Assembly (NCBI GenBank): GCA_013002105.1
Contig: JABDKS010000050.1
Span: forward strand, 1-5,459
Origin: Pirellulaceae bacterium
GTDB taxonomy: Bacteria; Planctomycetota; Planctomycetia; Pirellulales; Pirellulaceae
Reading direction: 5' to 3'
Length of the DNA: 5,459 bases
Shown: in pieces, positions 1-5,231 of the stretch
Layout of the letters: each line of letters begins with the position of its first letter
Position numbering within the stretch: position 1 is the stretch's first letter
Made by a program: the position numbers and the translations under genes
Notes under the pieces: generated by a model
What the model was told of the DNA's origin: nothing
What the model saw: the letters and a program-made list of their open reading frames with translations, nothing else
Databases searched by the model: none

Positions 1-87
1 CGACAGTACTGCGTGGGGGATTTTGTCAGTTGCCGTGAGTTACAAAGTGCAACGTTTTGAACCTGCACTTGAGCAATTTTAGTTTTC
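1..87. other. Short intergenic stretch, no feature seen
   Basis: I see no open reading frame, RNA gene or clear promoter here. It is the distal part of the region downstream of the minus-strand PDZ gene; whatever lies beyond the left edge is not visible. Confidence 0.5.
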
Positions 88-143
88 TCGTAGGCCAGGA
101 CCTGTCCTGGCGCAGCTGTGCCAGGACAGGTCCTGGCCTACGA
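88..143. repeat. Nested inverted repeat (REP-like palindrome)
   Basis: Two 24-nt arms (88-111 and 120-143) are perfect reverse complements around an 8-nt centre that contains CAGCTG. Each arm is itself a hairpin: GCCAGGAC (94-101), CT, GTCCTGGC (104-111), and again GCCAGGAC (120-127), AG, GTCCTGGC (130-137). The same 8-mer therefore occurs four times in alternating orientation, so the element can fold either as one long hairpin or as two adjacent short ones. It starts 28 nt past the stop codon of the minus-strand PDZ gene. No T-tract follows on either strand, so a classical intrinsic terminator is unlikely, although it could stall transcription or protect an mRNA 3' end. From memory, similar palindromes are common between genes in Rhodopirellula relatives; this was not checked. 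Confidence 0.85.
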
Positions 144-171
144 TTGATCCCACGTATTAACTAAACATGCT

Positions 172-2142
172 CTAGTCGTCCGACTTGGCATCTTCGAGCT
201 GTTGTCGGAGCCTTTCGATTTCGGCTTCTAGTTCCGATATCTTTTTCTCAGCCTGTGTAGCTGGAGTCTTCGCCGGCTTGATCTTGGACGGTTCGTTCTG
301 TTTGGGTGGTTCCAGTTTGATCACCGACGGAGGATCCGTTTTTGCCGCTGGCGTCGGAGAGGGTGCATCGACGGGTTTCTTTTCTGAACGCTGCGGTGCG
401 TCATCGAAATCGGGCTCAGGTATCGGGATGTCCAACACAGACGATTCGAAGATTGTTTGCTCAATCGGTTCGGCATCGCCAAACGCCATTTCGTCGGAGT
501 TGCTGACGCCACTGGCTGGTACGACTGTCGCTGGCGTCGGTTGGTTGGCGGCTTGAGGAGTTGTCGGTGGCACCGTCGCGGGTTTGTTAGTCGACGAAGT
601 GTTCGGTTCCGACTTGGCGGATGGGTTCTCATTCGCAGAGTCTGCTACCGCAGGATTTTTGCTGGACGGTTTACTGCCAAATAAACCACCAATCATCGAT
701 CCGACACCGCCCAGGACACTCCCGCCGGCGCTCGGGTCGCTTTTGCTGGCCTCAGGCGCCTGCGCGGCAATCCCCGATTCGGTCGCTCCGGCAGCGCCGG
801 ACGGCGACGCGTTGGCCAAGGAGACGTTCGATGCGACCAAACGATTACTACGAACCAATTGAACGGCGACGGTCTCGCCGTCGCGACGCGTCGAAAACTC
901 GCGGATCAAGCTATCCGTGTTGGCCACCATTCGTCCGTCGAGCGAAACGATTCGGTCGCCCACCTTCATTCCTGCCCGCGACGCGGGCGAATCTGGATCA
1001 ACACCGACGATAACAGCACCACGTGTCCCAGGTCTGTCCTCGACCTCGACACCTAACTGCACTCTTTCGGATGAATCGGGTCGCTTGGGCTTCGGTGATG
1101 GATCGACAGCGAGAGGCTGTGTGCGTACGGACGCAGAACGCGAACGATTTGGCGACGCGGTCATTGGAGCAACTCGCGATGCGGCTGCCGCCGTCGATGG
1201 CTTCGCCGCCGAATTGGGTACGCCCAGCTGCGACGCTGCCGGTGGTGCCGTCTGCGACTCGGCAACCAACGGCACCGATAAGTCCATCACCCGGATACCT
1301 CGACCAATCCGCAGTTTTGCCTGTTGACCGGTTTGTAAATCGTCCAGCAAGCCGTGCAGTGCATCGATCGTGGGTGTAGGTTGGCCATTGAGCGAATAAA
1401 TTTTGTCGCCGGCACGCAATCCCGCCTCTTTGGCCCGCGAGTGATCTTGAAAACTCACGACTTCCAGTGCGGGGATCCCGGATCGCTTCTCGACTACCTG
1501 CAGACCCAACGTTGGTCGCAAATTCGAGAGATCATTACGTTGGGGCGCGTTGTTCAAAATCGAGTCGCCGGCATCGACTTTCGATTTATTGGGCGACGTT
1601 TTGTCGGACGACGTTGTTGCTTGATGTGATGCGACTGCCTGAATGTCTGCCGGATTAACCGAAACGATTCGACGCGTCCGCGTGTCAATGACAACTTTTT
1701 GTCCGCTTCGTGGATCAATCACGACGCCGAGGAACGGAGCTGACGGATCGAATTTGTCTGAATCATTCCGGGCATCGCCCAGTGTGATCGGTTGACCGGT
1801 ACGTGAATCAACCACGATTTTTTGCGCGCTGGACGAATTCGCAATGGGCCGCCCTGTACGCGGATCGATTCGACTCGCTGGCGGTTGAACGCGATAAACC
1901 TGCGTTGGGACGCGTTGACTGGGGTTCGTTTGCGGACGTGTTTGCGGCGCCGGTTGCGGCGTGAACTGCTGAACACGCGACCGAATACGCTGCAAGATTC
2001 CTTGGGCGCTAGCGTGTGGCACATCGGCCGCAAACACGACAATGACCGACGCAATCGCGAGACCGCGCGCGAATCGTGTTGCCGATGTCATTTGATACGT
2101 AGATTCTAGAATCGATTGAACGTTCATTCCGCTTCGTTTCAT
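172..2142 (-). CDS. Exported protein with two PDZ domains, glycine zipper and C-terminal coiled coil
   Basis: The 656-residue product has a signal-peptide-like N-terminus: basic residues near 22-26, a hydrophobic core at about 28-39 (GLAIASVIVVFAA), then an AxA site (HASA, 43-46, before QG). If translation begins at M18 (ATG at 2091) instead of M1, the signal peptide has a more usual length; neither start has a well-spaced Shine-Dalgarno. After a Pro/Gln-rich stretch (60-90) comes a repeat block (91-160) with four copies of a short Asp-x-Arg-Thr/Ser motif. PDZ1 spans about 210-293 (AGLRAGDKIYSLNG) and PDZ2 about 361-442 (AGMKVGDRIVSLDG). A glycine-zipper segment (473-489) precedes a disordered Pro/Ser/Lys region (490-628), and residues 631-652 form a coiled coil with I635, L638, I642, L645 and L649 at a/d positions. 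No trypsin-like protease domain or GNSGGP-type motif is present, so this is not a DegP/HtrA protease. A periplasmic or envelope scaffold is a reasonable inference; the exact role is unknown. It is divergent from dnaA. Confidence 0.9.
   Translation of the reverse strand: MKRSGMNVQSILESTYQMTSATRFARGLAIASVIVVFAADVPHASAQGILQRIRSRVQQFTPQPAPQTRPQTNPSQRVPTQVYRVQPPASRIDPRTGRPIANSSSAQKIVVDSRTGQPITLGDARNDSDKFDPSAPFLGVVIDPRSGQKVVIDTRTRRIVSVNPADIQAVASHQATTSSDKTSPNKSKVDAGDSILNNAPQRNDLSNLRPTLGLQVVEKRSGIPALEVVSFQDHSRAKEAGLRAGDKIYSLNGQPTPTIDALHGLLDDLQTGQQAKLRIGRGIRVMDLSVPLVAESQTAPPAASQLGVPNSAAKPSTAAAASRVAPMTASPNRSRSASVRTQPLAVDPSPKPKRPDSSERVQLGVEVEDRPGTRGAVIVGVDPDSPASRAGMKVGDRIVSLDGRMVANTDSLIREFSTRRDGETVAVQLVRSNRLVASNVSLANASPSGAAGATESGIAAQAPEASKSDPSAGGSVLGGVGSMIGGLFGSKPSSKNPAVADSANENPSAKSEPNTSSTNKPATVPPTTPQAANQPTPATVVPASGVSNSDEMAFGDAEPIEQTIFESSVLDIPIPEPDFDDAPQRSEKKPVDAPSPTPAAKTDPPSVIKLEPPKQNEPSKIKPAKTPATQAEKKISELEAEIERLRQQLEDAKSDD
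1663..1872 (-). repeat. Short repeat block in the PDZ protein (Asp-x-Arg-Thr/Ser motif)
   Basis: Residues 91-160 contain RIDPRTGRPI (91-100), VVDSRTGQPI (110-119), VIDPRSGQKV (141-150) and VIDTRTRRIV (151-160). The shared pattern is hydrophobic, Asp, any, Arg, Thr/Ser, mostly Gly, two residues, hydrophobic, which suggests short beta-strands joined by Asp/Gly turns. The last two copies are directly adjacent. I do not recognise a named domain. The block sits between the signal peptide and PDZ1, so it would lie on the exported side. Confidence 0.65.
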
Positions 2143-2156
2143 TCCTGTGATTGATC

Positions 2157-2215
2157 GTTTCCATACGGGAGTTCCCGATGGTCGAGTTCCCCGTGGTCAC
2201 CTTTCCGGTGTTTGG
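2157..2215. repeat. Degenerate 15-nt tandem repeat upstream of the PDZ gene
   Basis: Two clear units, GTTCCCGATGGTCGA (2171-2185) and GTTCCCCGTGGTCAC (2186-2200), are flanked by weaker ones, GTTTCCATACGGGA (2157-2170) and CTTTCCGGTGTTTGG (2201-2215). The array begins 15 nt before the annotated PDZ start codon and would fall in its leader or promoter-proximal region. Read on the minus strand it gives a five-residue periodicity (TTGNS, TIGNS), but nothing suggests it is translated. It may be related to the 15-nt array downstream of dnaA. Confidence 0.65.
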
Positions 2216-2227
2216 CCGACCATCGTT

Positions 2228-2246
2228 TGGTGGCACCACCATGATA
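2228..2246 (-). promoter_or_regulatory. Palindrome beside a possible -10 element for the PDZ gene
   Basis: TGGTGG-CA-CCACCA (2228-2241) is a perfect 6-bp inverted repeat with a 2-nt centre. On the minus strand the hexamer TATCAT (2246-2241), 5/6 to the sigma70 -10 consensus, abuts it, about 100 nt upstream of the PDZ start codon. No good -35 lies 16-18 nt further upstream, so the promoter call is weak. The palindrome could be an operator located at the start of transcription. Confidence 0.3.
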
Positions 2247-2596
2247 AGATTGGCATCTACAAAAGAAAAATGGTCGAATTGTAGAAACAGGCCCGAATAG
2301 GCGCTTTTTTCCGAGTCAAAGGAGGGCAGGGGTGGCAAACGCGGGGGGCAGGAGACTTTGGCATGGGAAGTGTCGGATCGGCGCGCTGCGACAAAGTGCT
2401 CCGCCGGTGCACACCAACCTAGCGGCGAGCGATCGCAGCGAAAACGCAGTTGATCAGCAAATTAGAAGGGCTCCGCGTCGGAGGGACCTGTCATGACGAC
2501 GTGACTTTCGCTGATTCTGACTACGTCGATTCAACTGGGGCGCATCGGTGATGCTGTTTAAGGGCGTGAGTTGTCGATGCATCAGTCATTCCGATT

Positions 2597-2622
2597 CTCT
2601 GCGTGATTCCTCTGCGTGATTT
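2597..2622. repeat. Tandem 13-nt direct repeat with flanking inverted repeat
   Basis: CTCTGCGTGATTC (2597-2609) is followed immediately by CTCTGCGTGATTT (2610-2622), 12/13 identical. The pair is bracketed by TCTCTG (2596-2601) and CAGAGA (2623-2628), so a 6-bp stem could enclose most of it. From memory, CTCTGCG-type phrases recur between genes in some Planctomycetes and Verrucomicrobia; this was not checked. Function unknown. Confidence 0.7.
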
Positions 2623-2753
2623 CAGAGACGAGCTGGTTTGTCTGGGAAAGACGCAATGATCATGGAAAACGTCGATGGAACCTCCCTTCTGCGCCGCATC
2701 GACGCGAACGCTCGCTGATGCAAGTTGGTTGGGATCGGACACGAGTAAGGAAA

Positions 2754-2767
2754 TTAGCGCACGCTAA
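2754..2767. repeat. Perfect short inverted repeat TTAGCG-CA-CGCTAA
   Basis: Six-bp arms (2754-2759 and 2762-2767) flank a 2-nt centre. It lies in the middle of the intergenic region, away from either gene. It has the form of a dimeric-regulator site, but no promoter was recognised next to it. Confidence 0.5.
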
Positions 2768-2970
2768 AACGACACGTTCAGTGATGTGTTGGACGACGTT
2801 TCGGCGGACATTCTTGTTGGCCAAAACCGCGGAATTGACGTCACCGACCACGATCGGGAGCCTGTCTATTTTCCCGGCCGATTGATTTGATGCAGTAACT
2901 TGTTGCCGTCTTTGATCTTACGCAATCCATTGTTTTATCGATGCGATGGCCGTGAATCATCATCGACAGG

Positions 2971-2979
2971 TTTTCCACC
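2971..2979 (+). promoter_or_regulatory. Weak DnaA-box-like 9-mer (TTTTCCACC)
   Basis: Seven of nine positions match the consensus TTATCCACA. It is the best match I found by eye in the intergenic region and is isolated, so chance occurrence is quite possible. Confidence 0.2.
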
Positions 2980-3127
2980 AACGCACTGGTCAATGCCACT
3001 GGTTGCGGAGAAATATTCCTAACCAATCCGGTGCCTAGCGACGTGCGTCAGGCCCGTATTTTGTTGCCTTAGCGGTACGACCTGACAGGCAATCGGTCCG
3101 ACCTTTGACAATCGAACCAATCGGCGT

Positions 3128-3155
3128 TTGACTTGTGTGCTAGCAAACATAGAAT
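3128..3155 (+). promoter_or_regulatory. Sigma70-type promoter reading toward dnaA
   Basis: TTGACT (3128-3133, 5/6 to the -35 consensus) and TAGAAT (3150-3155, 5/6 to the -10 consensus) are separated by 16 nt. Transcription would start near 3162 and give a leader of about 260 nt before the ATG at 3421. The spacer, TGTGTGCTAGCAAACA, is a near-perfect palindrome with a single mismatched pair, suggesting that a dimeric regulator could bind exactly between the two promoter elements. It is the best promoter-like pair I could find upstream of dnaA. Confidence 0.55.
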
Positions 3156-3158
3156 CTG

Positions 3159-3224
3159 CCCACTCGCTTGACGGAATCTGAATCTGAGAAAGCGGGACAC
3201 TGAGTGGGGGAAGGCAATGTTGCC
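3159..3224 (+). promoter_or_regulatory. Foldable part of the predicted dnaA leader
   Basis: CCCACTC (3159-3165) pairs with GAGTGGG (3202-3208), and the stem can extend inward through GCTT (3166-3169) with AAGC (3190-3193), leaving an 8-nt bulge. A second hairpin follows, GGCAA-TG-TTGCC (3213-3224). Both lie at or just after the predicted transcription start. There is no U-tract after either, so attenuation is not demonstrated. I do not recognise a riboswitch class. Confidence 0.35.
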
Positions 3225-3293
3225 ACCCGGCGGAGCTAGGTTGGCTACACTTCTTTTGCCAACGCTACGGTTGCCATTTTCCTCGCTCTGCAC

Positions 3294-3335
3294 TGTTCAT
3301 TAGTAAATGTTCATTGGTAACTGTTCGTTGATCGG
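3294..3335. repeat. Three tandem 14-nt direct repeats upstream of dnaA
   Basis: The units are TGTTCATTAGTAAA (3294-3307), TGTTCATTGGTAAC (3308-3321) and TGTTCGTTGATCGG (3322-3335). The first two differ at two positions; the third keeps the TGTTC-TT core. The array ends 85 nt before the ATG at 3421 and lies inside the predicted leader. The first unit is 11/14 A+T. The arrangement could be an iteron-like binding array for DnaA or another regulator, or an unwinding element analogous to the AT-rich 13-mers of E. coli oriC. Both are inference. Confidence 0.75.
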
Positions 3336-3420
3336 ACGAAGTTGCAGTTGGTGAAATCGCTCAAGGTGATTTTTCGACGAGCAATTGGGATCAGCGCTTT
3401 GGCAAAATCGCGAAACATCC

Positions 3421-5229
3421 ATGATGGAGGATTGCGCTTCCCGTATGTCTGCAACGCAAGGCTGCAACGATGACAAGGCTGTCGTCGAATCATTCAAGGA
3501 GGCGCTCAAGCAACGGGTTGGTTTGGACATTTTCCAGGCGTGGTTTGCAAGCGGAGTCGAGTTTCGTGTGACGTTTGACGCAGCCGCGCCAGCGCCGTCG
3601 GCTGACTCTCAAGACACATCATCATCGAATCCGCCACCGCAGTTATCGGCCGCTGCAGCGGGACAGGTCGTTGTTGAAGTCCAGCGTCAGTTCGCGCTTG
3701 ATCGCTTGCGTCGCAACTTTGTTCGCGAACTACGTGGCGCGGCGATGCAAGTGTGCGGAATCGCAATGGAAATTGACTTGGTGTTGGCTCCCCAGCCGCA
3801 ACAAGTCGAATTGCCATTGGGCCAAGAGTCGGAAAATCGCAGCGGTGTCACATCATCCGCAGCGTTACCAACTGCTTCGCCGGTCGCCGAGAAAAAGTCC
3901 CGAAAAAGTCGGGCACCGCAACGAAACAAACGCAAAACCAAGTCGCTGTCGACACTCGTCAAGCACCGCAAGGGTTCTTCGGATGTCGGATTGAACCAGC
4001 CCAGCTTGCCACAGTTTGCTGGTCAGCAAGACGTTCCGACCGGTTCGGGAATCCAAGCGGTCTGTCAGCCAGATCGGGTCGGTCAAAACGAACCAAGTTG
4101 TCAACCAGAATCGGACACGCAAATTGCAACGGTCGGGTCGGATTCAGGTGATACGGAACTTGGTTCGGTACCCGCACGAGAGGCTTCGTCGACGCGGCGG
4201 CAGACGCTCGAGACATTTGTCGCGGGCAAGTGCAATCAATTGGCACGCACGGCGGCACAGTTGGTTTGCGAAACCCCGAGTGCCGCGTCTCCCATGTTCC
4301 TGGCGGGCCCTCCCGGCGTCGGTAAAACTCACTTGTTACTCGCAATTGCGGATCAATTACGTCGGCGCCAGCGAATGCGACGCGTGATTCATTTATCTGC
4401 CGAAAAGTTTACGAATGATTTTGTCCATTGTCTTTCGGGGCACACACTGACATCGTTTCGGGCTCGTTATCGCGACGTTGACGCGTTGTTGGTTGACGAC
4501 GTCCAGTTTTTGAGTGCCAAAAAAGCGACGCTTCGCGAGATGCTCTACACGGTAGAATGGTTGACCGACCGCGGCAAAACACTCGTATTCGCTGGATCCC
4601 ACACGCCCCACGAGATATCAGGACTGACGCCTGAATTGTCTGGCCGGATGTCGGCTGGGTTGGTCTGTTCGATGCAATCGTTGGACGCCGCAACACGCGA
4701 GTCGATTTTGAGGACTGAAATCGAACAGCGGTGTGCGTTCGCTTGGCCAGAAGAAATGGTGCATGAGATAAACGTCAGTTTAGCCGGCGATGGCCGGCGA
4801 ATTCACGGGATCGTCAATTTGGTTGGTGCACTGCAGCGAATGTATGGACGAATGCCAACGATGGATGAGATTCGGCAATTTGGCGGTGATCAGTTGCGCA
4901 GTAACAAGCCAGTCGTCACACTGATGACGATCGAACGTGCGGTCGCACAGACATTCCAATTGCAGAGCGAAACGTTGCGAAGCAAATCGCAGGCTCGCAC
5001 GGCCACGGAACCGCGAATGTTGGCAATGTATTTGTCCCGCGAACTGACCTCGTCCGCCTTTGCGGAAATCGGTCGGTTTTACGGTGGACGGAGTCATAGT
5101 GCGGCGATTTTGGCGATACGTCGCGTCGAATCGTGGCTTGCCAGCGGCAAATCGGTTGGTCGCGGTCCCGCGGCACTTTCGGCGCGAGACGCACTGGATC
5201 GCGTCGAAAGCCTGCTCCGCAGTGGATAA
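3421..5229 (+). CDS. dnaA: Chromosomal replication initiator protein DnaA, divergent
   Basis: DnaA is the AAA+ ATPase that binds origin boxes, melts the duplex and helps load the DnaB helicase. Numbering is from ATG 3421 (602 residues; family usually about 440-480). Domain I is at 20-120, split by a Pro/Ser/Ala-rich insert at 54-81. A long linker (121-253) carries a basic patch (158-184). The AAA+ domain (about 260-475) shows Walker A GPPGVGKT (296-303), Walker B LLVDDVQF (356-363), arginine finger R409 and sensor 2 R459. Domain IV (about 497-573) has the helix-turn-helix signature as GGRSHSAA (555-562) instead of GGRDHTTV. By manual alignment with E. coli, R281 is Glu405, R399 Gln524, R405 Glu530, D433 Ser558, T435 Ser560 and T436 Ala561, while H434 and R407 are kept. 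The frame is open from TTG 3385; ATG 3421, 3424 and 3445 are alternatives and conserved sequence begins after all of them. A divergent DnaA paralogue is possible, but the domain order is complete. No dnaN follows within the 230 bases available. Confidence 0.93.
   Translation: MMEDCASRMSATQGCNDDKAVVESFKEALKQRVGLDIFQAWFASGVEFRVTFDAAAPAPSADSQDTSSSNPPPQLSAAAAGQVVVEVQRQFALDRLRRNFVRELRGAAMQVCGIAMEIDLVLAPQPQQVELPLGQESENRSGVTSSAALPTASPVAEKKSRKSRAPQRNKRKTKSLSTLVKHRKGSSDVGLNQPSLPQFAGQQDVPTGSGIQAVCQPDRVGQNEPSCQPESDTQIATVGSDSGDTELGSVPAREASSTRRQTLETFVAGKCNQLARTAAQLVCETPSAASPMFLAGPPGVGKTHLLLAIADQLRRRQRMRRVIHLSAEKFTNDFVHCLSGHTLTSFRARYRDVDALLVDDVQFLSAKKATLREMLYTVEWLTDRGKTLVFAGSHTPHEISGLTPELSGRMSAGLVCSMQSLDAATRESILRTEIEQRCAFAWPEEMVHEINVSLAGDGRRIHGIVNLVGALQRMYGRMPTMDEIRQFGGDQLRSNKPVVTLMTIERAVAQTFQLQSETLRSKSQARTATEPRMLAMYLSRELTSSAFAEIGRFYGGRSHSAAILAIRRVESWLASGKSVGRGPAALSARDALDRVESLLRSG
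3425..3431 (+). promoter_or_regulatory. Shine-Dalgarno-like TGGAGGA inside the dnaA start region
   Basis: This is the only strong purine-rich site near the start of dnaA. It lies about 14 nt upstream of the ATG at 3445, longer than the usual 5-10 nt, and it overlaps codons 2-4 of the ATG-3421 frame. If used, it favours a 594-residue protein starting MSATQG; the choice of start stays open. Confidence 0.3.
3891..3912. repeat. 11-nt tandem duplication in the dnaA linker
   Basis: GAAAAAGTCCC (3891-3901) is followed by GAAAAAGTCGG (3902-3912), 9/11 identical. It encodes the start of the basic patch (EKKSRKSR). Because 11 is not a multiple of three, the two copies are read in different frames, so a slippage duplication here would have needed compensation elsewhere; chance A-rich similarity is the alternative. 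Confidence 0.4.
5221..5229 (-). promoter_or_regulatory. Near-consensus DnaA box overlapping the dnaA stop codon
   Basis: On the minus strand the 9-mer reads TTATCCACT, 8/9 to the consensus TTATCCACA, and includes the TAA stop codon. It forms part of a hairpin, CAGTGG (5220-5225) with CCACTG (5232-5237). It lies directly against the tandem array that follows. A single 8/9 match can arise by chance. Confidence 0.35.
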
Positions 5230-5231
5230 GG

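Larger units (their letters stand above)
2143..3420. other. Long divergent intergenic region without a convincing gene
   Basis: This 1.28-kb gap separates the two divergent gene starts. Open frames are all short (110 codons or fewer), overlap each other on both strands and show no recognisable domain, so I call none of them a gene. I found no tRNA, rRNA or CRISPR array. What it does contain is listed separately: tandem repeats of 15, 13 and 14 nt, several palindromes, a promoter toward dnaA, and one weak DnaA-box-like 9-mer. A further minor hairpin is CTCCG-CGT-CGGAG (2471-2483). Its position beside dnaA makes it a candidate origin or regulatory region, but no canonical DnaA-box cluster is visible. 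Confidence 0.6.

Noticed and set aside
88..143. Intrinsic terminator of the PDZ gene
   Set aside because: The hairpin is strong but no T-tract follows in the direction of transcription, so it is listed as a repeat.
172..2142. HtrA/DegP-type protease, because of two PDZ domains
   Set aside because: The N-terminal part lacks a trypsin-like catalytic domain; it is Pro/Gln-rich sequence and short repeats.
2291..2310. Terminator at GCC-CGAATA-GGC followed by TTTTTT
   Set aside because: The stem has only three clear base pairs and no upstream plus-strand gene needs terminating.
2009..2338. 109-codon minus-strand frame overlapping the PDZ gene start
   Set aside because: It overlaps the PDZ coding sequence in another frame and its TTGNS/TIGNS repeats are the translated 15-nt array.
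2660..3026. Two minus-strand frames that together might be a broken gene
   Set aside because: The translations look slightly protein-like (for example ALVENLSMMIHGHRID), but I recognise no family, so a pseudogene is not supportable. A translated search of 2600-3050 would decide.
3294..3335. LexA/SOS box, because of repeated TGTTC
   Set aside because: The TGTTC elements are in direct orientation with no matching GAAC half-site at proper spacing.
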